19,815 nucleotides of DNA, taken from DASRRB01 sp036732755. Lineage in GTDB: Bacteria; Planctomycetota; B15-G4; SIAN01. This document shows positions 1 through 6,938 of the stretch, in pieces (within the stretch, counting starts at the first letter, position 1; each line of letters begins with the position of its first letter). The translations under genes were made by a program, and so were the position numbers. Location: contig DAINBU010000097.1 in assembly GCA_036732755.1 (NCBI GenBank), forward strand, positions 1 through 19,815, read 5' to 3'. The notes under the pieces are model-generated. The model was not told the origin of the DNA. It did not search any database and worked only from the letters and a program-made list of their open reading frames with translations.

Positions 1-73
1 CCACGCCGACCGCGCGCTCTACAGCTTCTCGGGTTTCTTGGGAGCGGCGCCGTCCGCGCCGCGCGCTCCGTAG
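1..73 (+). CDS. possible 3' end of an upstream gene (partial)
   Basis: The second forward frame is open from the left edge and ends at a TAG at 71-73. Its last residues read HADRALYSFSGFLGA followed by a short Ala/Pro tail. The final G of the TAG is also the first base of the GTG start of the next gene (TAGTG), an arrangement typical of translational coupling. Only 23 residues are visible and no family can be named. The other forward frames are also open here, so the claim rests on the stop/start overlap alone. Confidence 0.3.
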   Translation, partial: HADRALYSFSGFLGAAPSAPRAP

Positions 74-2121
74 TGCGGCGCCTTGTCCTGCGCGCCGCGC
101 TCGTCGCCGCGGCGCTCCTCGTCTGCGCCGGCGCGCGGCTGCGCGCGCAGACCGCCTGGATGTGGACCCACCTGTGGGGCCTGCCGGAGCTGCAGGGCTA
201 CTTCCCGCGGGCCACCGGCACCGCGTTCGTCGCCGCCGACTTCTCGCCGCGCCGCTGGCCCGAGGCGATTTCCGGCCCCTACCGCGCCGGCGTGCTCGAC
301 TGGCCCGAGGTCGTGCGCGTGCGCGTGCGCGACGGAAAGGTCGCGTTCGCGAAGCCGCCGGCGCTCCCGCCGCTCGTCGCCGGAATGCGCCACCAGGCGA
401 TCCTGATCGAGGTCGCGGAGAGCGACGCGCCCGACGCCGCCTTCCCGCTGCTGCACCGCTTCGATGCACGGGATGGCCGCGTGCTGCGCCTCTCCTTTCG
501 CAGCGGCGCCGCCCACCTCTTCCTGGTCGAGGTGAGCGCGCCGCCGCCCGGCACCTCCGCCTTCGAGCTCGCGCTCGAGGACGCCGCCGGCAAGGAGATC
601 GGACGGCTGCCGCTGCCGCTCGAAGCCGGCCCCGCCGCCCACCTCCACGTCGACGTGGTCGACGCGACGACGAAGAAGCCGACGCCGGCGCGCGTCGGCC
701 TCTACGGCGACGGCGAGCGGCTGCGTTTCACCGGCGCGGCCGACGCGATCGCGATCCCGGTCTTCCAGGACCTCGTAAGCGAGCGCTTCGTCCGCGACCC
801 CACCTGGCCGGTCGCCAACCACCTCGCCTTCGCCTGCCGCGGCTCGTTCGACGCCGATGTCCCGCCCGGACGCGTCCGCCTCGTCGTCAAGAAGGGCGCC
901 GACTGGAAGCTGGTCGACGAGTCGTTCGAGGTGGCGGCGGGAGAGAGCGTGACGAAGAGCGTCGCGCTCGAGCGCGTCTTCGACCGCGCGGCCGAGGGGT
1001 GGTACTCGGCCGACGACCACGTCCACGTCGGGCGCGACGGGAGCAACGACGCCGACCTGCTGGCGTGGACGCAGTCGGAGGACGTGCACGTCGCCTGCAC
1101 GATGCAGATGGGCGACTCGACGCGGCTCGACTTCCTCCAGTACGCGTGGCAGGAAGCGGGCGTCGCGCGCGCCGGCGACCACCTGCTGCTGCCGGGCCAG
1201 GAGGATCCGCGCAGCGGCGTGCGCGGCCACGCGCTCTGCCTCTGGAACGCCGTCACGCACTGGGACGCGAAGCGGTACCTCGCCTACGAGCTCCCGTTCG
1301 ACGCGACGCGCGCCGACGGCGGGCTCACCGGCTACGCGCACGGCGCGTCGGCCTGGGAAGGCGCGCGCGGGCTCGCGCTCTCGTTGCCGCTCGGCAAGTG
1401 CGACTTGATCGAGGTCTTCAACAACGGCGCGCTCGACCTCGACGGGATCTACGGCGCGTGGAACCTCGGCTATCGCGTGACGCCGACCGGCGGCTCCGAC
1501 TTCCCGTACGGCCGTCAGCGCAGCCTCGGCGACTCGCCCTTCTTCGTGAAGGTCGAGGGGAAGTTCTCCGCGCAGGAGTGGATCGACGGGCTGCGCGCCG
1601 GCCACGCCTACGTCTCGAACGGACCGCTCGTCGACTTCGAGGTCGACGGCGCGCTGCCGGGCGACGTCGTATCGAAGGCGGCGGCCGGCGCGGTCGAGCT
1701 GAAGGTGCGTGCGCGCGTGAACCCGACGCTTGACGCGCTGAAGGAGATCCAGCTCGTCGTCAACGGCGACGTCGTCGTCCGGAAGAGCGCGGCCGTCGGA
1801 GAGGAGTCGGAGCTGAGCCTCACGGCGACGCTCGACGCCCCCTCCTCGCGCTGGATCGCCTTGCGCGTCGAAGGGCAGCGCACCGTCGCCCACACCAACG
1901 CCGTCCACGTGCAGATCGCCGGCGAGCCGAGCTGGCGTCGCGAAGGGCTCGAGGCGCGGGTCGCCGCGTTCGAGGCCAAGCTCGACGAGTTGCGCGAAGC
2001 CGTCGTGGCGACCTTCGGCCCCAAGGAGCAAGAGGACGCGCTCGAGCCGCTTCTGCGCGCAGCGAAGGAGCGCTACGCCGAGCTGCGGGCGCAGGCGGCG
2101 AAGTTCCCGCCGGCGCGCTGA
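73..2121 (+). CDS. exported CehA/McbA-family metallohydrolase (PHP-like)
   Basis: Predicted 682-residue secreted metal-dependent hydrolase. Residues 1-25 form a signal peptide: an Arg-rich start, an Ala/Leu core, then an ARLRAQ cleavage region. Residues 30-305 are probably beta-rich accessory domains. The catalytic part, about 308-525, begins with GWYSADDHVHVGR, where the H316-x-H318 pair is the usual first metal site of PHP-like enzymes. E377, GHALCLWN (H386), YAHG (H423) and GGSDFP (D476) follow in the order seen in CehA/McbA proteins. Family members include carbaryl hydrolase, but the substrate here is unknown. The end (about 620-675) looks like a charged helix or coiled coil. The GTG at 73 has no clear Shine-Dalgarno sequence but is the first start in an open frame, gives a proper signal peptide, and overlaps the preceding stop. 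It ends 16 bases from the convergent VIT gene. Confidence 0.85.
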   Translation: MRRLVLRAALVAAALLVCAGARLRAQTAWMWTHLWGLPELQGYFPRATGTAFVAADFSPRRWPEAISGPYRAGVLDWPEVVRVRVRDGKVAFAKPPALPPLVAGMRHQAILIEVAESDAPDAAFPLLHRFDARDGRVLRLSFRSGAAHLFLVEVSAPPPGTSAFELALEDAAGKEIGRLPLPLEAGPAAHLHVDVVDATTKKPTPARVGLYGDGERLRFTGAADAIAIPVFQDLVSERFVRDPTWPVANHLAFACRGSFDADVPPGRVRLVVKKGADWKLVDESFEVAAGESVTKSVALERVFDRAAEGWYSADDHVHVGRDGSNDADLLAWTQSEDVHVACTMQMGDSTRLDFLQYAWQEAGVARAGDHLLLPGQEDPRSGVRGHALCLWNAVTHWDAKRYLAYELPFDATRADGGLTGYAHGASAWEGARGLALSLPLGKCDLIEVFNNGALDLDGIYGAWNLGYRVTPTGGSDFPYGRQRSLGDSPFFVKVEGKFSAQEWIDGLRAGHAYVSNGPLVDFEVDGALPGDVVSKAAAGAVELKVRARVNPTLDALKEIQLVVNGDVVVRKSAAVGEESELSLTATLDAPSSRWIALRVEGQRTVAHTNAVHVQIAGEPSWRREGLEARVAAFEAKLDELREAVVATFGPKEQEDALEPLLRAAKERYAELRAQAAKFPPAR

Positions 2122-2137
2122 GCCGCTTGGCGTCGCT

Positions 2138-4006
2138 TCAGCGGTGGCCGCCTCCGCGGGCCGGCGGCGGCCCGAGCGGCGGCTGCGACGGCAGCGTCGG
2201 GTGGGCCGGTGGCGGCGGCAGCGGCGCGGGATTGCCGAGCGGACCGTTCGGGAAGGTCGTCGAGGTCGGGACGGTGCGGCGCGGGTCGCGCGGCTCGCCC
2301 GTGGTGGGCGTCTCGGGATTGGGCGGCGGCGGCGGCACGACCGGCGGATCGAGCTGCGCGACCGGCTGGCCCGGCGCGCCGACCAGCGGCGGCATCCGGT
2401 CGGAGAGCGCCGGCTCGAGCGAGAGCGAGACGGTCTCCGGCCCGAGCAATCCGAACCGCTCGCACAGACGCGTGACGTAGTCGTCGGGCTGCGTGCCGGT
2501 GCAGTCGCGCCGCAGCTGCCGCGCGCGCAGGCCGGCCCAGATCGTCGCGACCCACGGGTGGGCGACCTCCTCGTCGGGCAGCTCGCACTTCTGCACGATC
2601 TCGGCCCGACGGCCGCGCACGTAGCCGGCGAGCCGCGCCAGCGTCGTGCGCGCCGTGTCGTAGCGGCCGACCGCGCGCAGCGTCTCGCCGTAGGTGACGT
2701 GCGCCCGCTCCTCGACCACGAGCTCGCTCGCGCCCGCGACGTCGACCTGCGGCAGGCGCAGCACCGGACGGCGTGCGGCCGCGGCGAGCGCCGCTCCGAC
2801 GCACGCGACGTCGCCCTCCTCGGCCGCCGGCAACACGAACGCCCGCCCCCTTCCGACGCGCGTTGCGTCGGCGAGCGTCGTTGTCTTGGTCGCTGACCCG
2901 GCCGCCACCGTGAAGCAGGAGAAGTCGTCGCCGTGCAGCGCGGCGGCGCGCTCGATCGCGGCGAGGAGCGGCTCGCGCCGTGCGATGCGCCGCTGCGAGC
3001 TTGCGACCACCAGGCGCACCGGCCCGCCGAGCGACTCGGCGCTCGCGAGCGCCCGCTCGACGCGCGCTTCGAGTCGGCCCCAGCCGCGCGGCTCGTTCAC
3101 CGCGAGCCGCTCGGCGAGGGCGGCGCGCGTTTCGGCGTCGGCCGGCACGAAGTCGTTGAAGAGGCCGCCGCGCGCGTCGTCGTCGCGATCCGTGAAGAGC
3201 TCGACCTTGGCGTCGTCGCCGAGCTCGCCCGCGAGCTTCGCGAGGACGGCGCCCGCCGCGCGCGCGAGCGCCGGCGGCGTCGACTCGGGCGTCTCGATCA
3301 CGAGTAGAACGGTCGGGCGCGGCAGAGGCGTCGCGAGCTCGGCCGACGGGTCGAGCTCGACGCAGAAGTAGCCCTCCTCGCCCGGCGCACGGAACGTCCA
3401 CGCGTTGGTGGACGCGGCCGCCGGCGCGACCGCATCGGCCTCGTCGAGCCAGCGCGGAGCGACGCCGTCGGCGCCGCCGCTGCGCAGCGCGCGGCGCGGG
3501 CTCGGCAGCGCGACCAGCCGCCGCCCGCCGACGCGGTCGGCGAAGCCGAGGTAGCGCACCTGGAGCTCGACGGAATCATCGGCGGCGACCGGCGAGAGCG
3601 TCGCGCGCAGCCAGCGGTCGCCGAGCTGCTCGACGACGGCCGGGTCGCGTCCGCTGCCGCGCGTGATCTGCCGGTAGGCGTCGACGGCGCGCGTGCGCGA
3701 GCGGACGACGCCGCGCATCTTCGTCGCGCCGTTCACGACGAGCACGCCGCGCGGGATCGCGCCCGCCGGCATCGGCACCAGCGCCACCCCCTCGACCACG
3801 CGCAGCCGCGGGTTGCGGAACTGGAGGTGGGCGACCGCCTGGTAGACCGGCCCCTCGCCGACCACTTCGACCTGGTACTCGACCGGGAGCAGCGGCTGCG
3901 CGGCGCCGAGCACGCCGACGTCGGCGGGCTGGAGGTCGTCCTGCGCCGAGGCCGTGGCCGTGGCGGCGAGCACGAACGCGAGCGGGAGCAGGCGGGTCGG
4001 ACGCAT
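2138..4006 (-). CDS. exported VIT-domain protein with degenerate vWA-like region
   Basis: A 622-residue protein. The ATG at 4006 is preceded by GGAG at a good distance and begins a clear signal peptide (MRPTRLLPLAFVLAATATASA). Residues about 30-155 match the VIT (vault / inter-alpha-trypsin) domain: a beta-rich start, a VPMPAGAIPRGVLV stretch, and then the RAVDAYRQITRGSGRDPAVVEQ region that corresponds to the conserved AxxxYexaxxxGxxaaLxe segment. Residues about 230-400 follow the pattern of a von Willebrand A domain, but where DxSxS is expected it reads ETPES (238-242), so the metal-dependent adhesion site looks lost. Residues 430-520 are probably helical. The tail 540-622 is very Pro-rich. 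It is probably periplasmic or surface-exposed and protein-interacting, with no enzymatic motif. It is divergent from the Nudix gene across 120 bp. Confidence 0.8.
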   Translation of the reverse strand: MRPTRLLPLAFVLAATATASAQDDLQPADVGVLGAAQPLLPVEYQVEVVGEGPVYQAVAHLQFRNPRLRVVEGVALVPMPAGAIPRGVLVVNGATKMRGVVRSRTRAVDAYRQITRGSGRDPAVVEQLGDRWLRATLSPVAADDSVELQVRYLGFADRVGGRRLVALPSPRRALRSGGADGVAPRWLDEADAVAPAAASTNAWTFRAPGEEGYFCVELDPSAELATPLPRPTVLLVIETPESTPPALARAAGAVLAKLAGELGDDAKVELFTDRDDDARGGLFNDFVPADAETRAALAERLAVNEPRGWGRLEARVERALASAESLGGPVRLVVASSQRRIARREPLLAAIERAAALHGDDFSCFTVAAGSATKTTTLADATRVGRGRAFVLPAAEEGDVACVGAALAAAARRPVLRLPQVDVAGASELVVEERAHVTYGETLRAVGRYDTARTTLARLAGYVRGRRAEIVQKCELPDEEVAHPWVATIWAGLRARQLRRDCTGTQPDDYVTRLCERFGLLGPETVSLSLEPALSDRMPPLVGAPGQPVAQLDPPVVPPPPPNPETPTTGEPRDPRRTVPTSTTFPNGPLGNPAPLPPPPAHPTLPSQPPLGPPPARGGGHR

Positions 4007-4115
4007 GCGATGCTCCAAGTGCGCGGGCCAGTCGGTGGGCGGCCGGGCAGACCGATGGGCCTGGGACGGCCGCCGCGCAATGATGTCCATGCCCGTCGCG
4101 TCCGGCCACGGGATC

Positions 4116-4120
4116 GGGAG
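4116..4120 (+). promoter_or_regulatory. Shine-Dalgarno sequence selecting a TTG start
   Basis: GGGAG lies six bases before the in-frame TTG at 4127. The in-frame ATG at 4055 has no comparable site and would add a low-quality Arg/Pro stretch. The GTG at 4184 has only GGA immediately adjacent. This is why the Nudix gene is started at 4127. Confidence 0.5.
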
Positions 4121-4126
4121 CCCGCA

Positions 4127-4978
4127 TTGAACGTCGATCCCGGCTGCCGCCTCCTCGCGTGCGGCCCCTTTCCCCCCGGAGCGGTGGCGACGCGGGTGGT
4201 CGCGCAGCCGCGCCCCTCCACGCCCGCCCTCGACGCCCACATCGAGGCAGCGTGGCGCGCCGCGGTCGAGCGCGCCGCGCGCGACGGCCACGAGCTCTTC
4301 GACGGCGACGTGCTGCGCTGGGTGCGGTGCATCGTGCACGGGGCGCACGACCCGCGCCGGCTCGAGATGATCGTCGCGCCAGCCAAGTACCGCGAGTTCG
4401 TCGGGACCAACCTCGATCCCGCGCTGCGCCCGTACTTCGGTCCGTACCCCGCGGCGGAGCTCGCTTCGTCGGTCCACCCGTGGTCGCACTTCGCGAATGC
4501 GGTCGGCACCTCGGCGGTGATCGTGACGAGCGACGGCGTGCTGGTCGCGGGCCGGCGCAGCGCGCGCGTCCTCGGCTACGCCGGCTGCGTCCACGCCTTC
4601 GGCGGGATGCTCGAAGCGGCCGACGCGGCGGCCGACCCCGCGACGAGCGGCGCGGTCGACGCATTCGCGGGACTCGAACGCGAATTGATCGAGGAGCTCG
4701 GCGTCGCGGCGGCCGAGATCTCCGAACCGGTGCTCGAGGGGGTGATCCTCGAGCCGCAGATCTGGCAGCCCGAGCTGATCTTCCACGCCCGCGTCGCGCG
4801 CACCTTCGCCGGCCTCGTCGACGCGTGGCGCGGCGCGCCGCACCGCGACGAGCACGACGACCTGGTCACCTTTCCCCTCGCGCCGGACGACCCCGAGGCG
4901 GAGCTGCGGCGCGCGGCGCCGGTGAGTCCGATCGGGCGCGCCGCGCTCGCGCTCTACTGGTCGCGGCGCGGCGGCTGA
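4127..4978 (+). CDS. atypical Nudix hydrolase with N-terminal domain
   Basis: A 283-residue protein with no signal peptide, so probably cytoplasmic. The C-terminal half (about 122-283) is a Nudix fold. It has GTSAVIVTSDGVLVAGRRS strands, then a Nudix box beginning at FGGMLE (158-163) and ending in RELIEELGV (185-193), which supplies the REUxEExGU metal-binding helix. From the box glycine to the Arg there are about 25 residues instead of 14, an insertion of about 11 (DAAADPATSGA region). The N-terminal half contains AKYREFVGTNLDPAL, which resembles the accessory domain of NUDT22-like UDP-sugar pyrophosphatases; this assignment is from memory and tentative. It probably hydrolyses a nucleoside diphosphate linked to another moiety. 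A start at GTG 4184 (264 aa) is the alternative. Its last 25 bases overlap the convergent methyltransferase. Confidence 0.75.
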   Translation: MNVDPGCRLLACGPFPPGAVATRVVAQPRPSTPALDAHIEAAWRAAVERAARDGHELFDGDVLRWVRCIVHGAHDPRRLEMIVAPAKYREFVGTNLDPALRPYFGPYPAAELASSVHPWSHFANAVGTSAVIVTSDGVLVAGRRSARVLGYAGCVHAFGGMLEAADAAADPATSGAVDAFAGLERELIEELGVAAAEISEPVLEGVILEPQIWQPELIFHARVARTFAGLVDAWRGAPHRDEHDDLVTFPLAPDDPEAELRRAAPVSPIGRAALALYWSRRGG

Positions 4979-5766
4979 GCGGCGGGCGCAGGCGTCGGCG
5001 CCTTCTCCTCCTTCTTCGGAGCGTAGAAGACGACGTGCTGCCATGGGAGGGCGTCGTACTCCTCGACCGCCTCGAAGCCGTTGGCGGCGAGCTCCTTCTT
5101 CATCTGCTCCTTGCTCATCCGGTGCAGGAGCTTGATCGGGACCTTGGGGTCCTCGAGCCGGAACTCGACCAGGACGATGCGGCCCGCTGGCTTCAGGCAC
5201 TTCTTCAGCGCGGCGAGCATCTCCACCGGGTGGTCGAACTCGTGGTAGACGTCGACCAGGAAGGCGAGGTCGATCGACGCCGCCGGCAGCTTCGGGTCGA
5301 CGACCGTGCCGAGCACCGGCGTCACGTTCGCGACCTTCGCGAACTTCTTCCCCTCCGCCTTCAGCATCTCGAGCATCTCGGGCTGGATGTCGACGGCGTA
5401 GACGCGCCCCTTGTCGCCGACCAGCGGCGCGATCCGGTACGTGTAAAAGCCGTTGCCGCAGCCGACGTCGGCGACGACGTCGCCCTCCTTCAGGTGGAGC
5501 GCCTTCAGGAGCTCGGGGCAGCGCTCCTCCTTCTCGCGCTCGATGCGCTGGAGCCACGGGCCGCCTTCGTAGCTCATGGTCGGCGCGATGGTGCGGCCGA
5601 GGTAGGTCGTGAGCGGCGGCGGGAGCGCCGGATCGGGAGCGACCGGCTTCGTCGCCCGCGCGGGCGGCGCCGCGGGCGGGGCCGCGGGCGGGGCCGCCGG
5701 CTTCTCCTGCCGTGGCGCGGCGAGCGCCGCGAGCAGAAGGCTCAGCGCGAGAAGAGCAGGTCGCAC
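4954..5766 (-). CDS. SAM-dependent class I methyltransferase with signal peptide
   Basis: A 270-residue protein. Residues 1-17 (MRPALLALSLLLAALAA) form a short signal peptide or anchor, followed by an Ala/Pro linker to about 52. The conserved pre-core TIAPTMSYEGGPWLQRIE (59-76) leads into a Rossmann methyltransferase with motif I VADVGCGNGFYT (98-109), acidic strand 2 end AVDIQPEML (124-132), motif II/post-II DVYHEFDHP (172-180) and a KPAGRIVLVE strand (192-201). The tail is again Lys/Ala/Pro-rich. The substrate is unknown. The start is GTG 5766, 25 bases inside the end of the zinc-ribbon gene, so translation is probably coupled; there is no strong Shine-Dalgarno. A start at Met64 is unlikely because it would cut the conserved pre-core. 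An exported methyltransferase is odd because SAM is made in the cytoplasm. Confidence 0.8.
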   Translation of the reverse strand: MRPALLALSLLLAALAAPRQEKPAAPPAAPPAAPPARATKPVAPDPALPPPLTTYLGRTIAPTMSYEGGPWLQRIEREKEERCPELLKALHLKEGDVVADVGCGNGFYTYRIAPLVGDKGRVYAVDIQPEMLEMLKAEGKKFAKVANVTPVLGTVVDPKLPAASIDLAFLVDVYHEFDHPVEMLAALKKCLKPAGRIVLVEFRLEDPKVPIKLLHRMSKEQMKKELAANGFEAVEEYDALPWQHVVFYAPKKEEKAPTPAPAAQPPRRDQ

Positions 5767-6509
5767 AGGATCGAGAATACGCTCGCTCCACGCGCGCCGA
5801 CCGGGAGTTCGAGCCCCGCCGAGGGCCAGTCTCCCAGACCTCCCGCGGATCCGGCCGCGTCGCGCCGCGACTTCGCCTCGCGCGCCGCGTCTTCGAGGCG
5901 CTTGACCTCCCGGCGGCGAGCCTCGACCAGACCGCCCGCGCGCACGAACGCGAGCACGCGCTCGAGCTCGCGGTGGTCGAGCCAGATGCCGTCGTGGCGG
6001 CAGACGTCGAGGATCACGCCCGAGGCGCCGCCGAAGTTCTTGCGGACCATGCGGTCCTTGCAGCGCGGGCAGGGCAGGTAGACGACCTTGCTCGCCGGAA
6101 TCGGCTCGCGCGGAAGCGCACCCAGCGCGAGCTCGCGCGTCGCGTGGGCCGAGACATCGGCGTCCTCGCACATGCGGTCGAATACGGCCGGCGCGAGCCA
6201 GAGTCCGCCGCACGACCCGCACTCGACGACCGAGACGGCGGCGAGGTCGCGCTCGCGCAGCGCCGCGCCGCAGCGCGGGCAGCCGGCGCTGTCCGCCCCG
6301 AGCTTCGTCTCCTGCCGGCGCAGCGCGACCCCGCACTGGATGCAGAAGGAGGCGTCCGACGCCGCGCGCGCGCCGCAATGAGCGCAGAGCGTGTCGAGCC
6401 GGCGCTCCTCGAGCGTCGTCTCGCTCCCGCAGTGCGAGCAGAAGCGCGACGCGTCCGCGAACGGCGCCCCGCACGACGAGCAGTGCAACGTCCTTCCGTC
6501 CGCGGCCAT
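5742..6509 (-). CDS. multi-zinc-ribbon protein with zf-TFIIB-like modules
   Basis: A 255-residue soluble protein built of four successive zinc-binding modules. Two short ribbons have C10/C13/C24/C27 and C42/C45/C56/C59. A TFIIB-type ribbon has C77/C80 and C97/C100, the second pair in the form CGSCGGLWL. A second TFIIB-type ribbon has C147/C150 with C170-x-H172 followed by DGIWLDHREL, so one Cys is replaced by His. Residues 175-220 form a charged helix. The function is unknown; such ribbons usually mediate nucleic-acid or protein contacts. The ATG at 6509 is preceded by GGGAGGT about five bases away, an excellent ribosome site, which rules out a start further upstream at 6671. The gene overlaps the downstream methyltransferase by 25 bases and shares CATG with the divergent small gene. 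Confidence 0.8.
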   Translation of the reverse strand: MAADGRTLHCSSCGAPFADASRFCSHCGSETTLEERRLDTLCAHCGARAASDASFCIQCGVALRRQETKLGADSAGCPRCGAALRERDLAAVSVVECGSCGGLWLAPAVFDRMCEDADVSAHATRELALGALPREPIPASKVVYLPCPRCKDRMVRKNFGGASGVILDVCRHDGIWLDHRELERVLAFVRAGGLVEARRREVKRLEDAAREAKSRRDAAGSAGGLGDWPSAGLELPVGARGASVFSILCDLLFSR

Positions 6510-6831
6510 GCCCGACCTCCCGCGGGGCGATCGTAGCGCGCCGTCACGCGGCGCGGCGTTGGCGTTCGCCGCGGTCGGCTCGTGGGTCGTCGCGTCGGCG
6601 CAGCAGACGCCCTCCCCCGCGCCGCAGGCGCCGGCCGCTCCGGCGAAGCCGCAGAAGGGCGAGAACGTCAAGCGCCCCTACTTGGAGAAGGCGCTCGACG
6701 AGCTGCGGGACATCCAGCAGCACCTCGAGAAGGCGCCGCACGACTTCGGGGGCCACCGCGTGAAGGCGATCGAGGCGGTGAGCGAGGCGATCAAGCAGAT
6801 CGAGCTCGCCGCCAGGTTCGACAAGAACTGA
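6508..6831 (+). CDS. small secreted helical protein with GGHRxKA motif
   Basis: A 107-residue protein. Residues 1-31 look like a signal peptide, with an Arg-containing start, a hydrophobic AALAFAAVGSWVVASA core, and AQQ at the cleavage region. A Pro/Ala linker runs to about 50. A compact helical pair (57-103) then has alternating charge and contains DFGGHRVKAIEAVSEAI. I recognise this GGHRxKA helix pattern from small exported proteins common in Planctomycetota and some Proteobacteria, all of unknown function. The ATG at 6508 lacks an obvious Shine-Dalgarno sequence; the TTG at 6559 is the alternative but would remove the charged signal-peptide start. It ends about 30 bases before a strong terminator, so it is probably a single-gene transcript. 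Confidence 0.7.
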   Translation: MPDLPRGDRSAPSRGAALAFAAVGSWVVASAQQTPSPAPQAPAAPAKPQKGENVKRPYLEKALDELRDIQQHLEKAPHDFGGHRVKAIEAVSEAIKQIELAARFDKN

Positions 6832-6860
6832 CGCGGCGCCGGCGTCGCGCCGGAACGAGA

Positions 6861-6895
6861 GCGGGAGGCGCCTTGCGGCGCCTCCCGCCTGTTTT
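6861..6895 (+). terminator. intrinsic terminator
   Basis: A perfect 12-bp stem (GCGGGAGGCGCC at 6861-6872 pairing with 6877-6888) closes a TTGC tetraloop and is followed by CTGTTTT. It lies 30 bases after the small secreted gene and reads as its Rho-independent terminator on the plus strand. On the minus strand the flank is only TCTCGTTCC, so bidirectional use for the gene ending at 6939 would be weaker. Confidence 0.88.
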
Positions 6896-6938
6896 CACGT
6901 TCCGTCCGCAGCGCGCGGCGCGCCGCGGCGCGACGAAC

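Noticed and set aside
19..2031. A 670-codon open frame on the minus strand opposite the metallohydrolase
   Set aside because: Its product is Arg/Ala/Gly/Asp-rich with no family motif; the plus strand carries a signal peptide and metal motifs. It is a base-composition artefact.
4006..5791. A single very long minus-strand protein joining the VIT frame to sequence upstream of 4006
   Set aside because: The upstream part is Arg-rich and lies opposite the Nudix gene; a clean signal peptide and ribosome site mark the true start at 4006.
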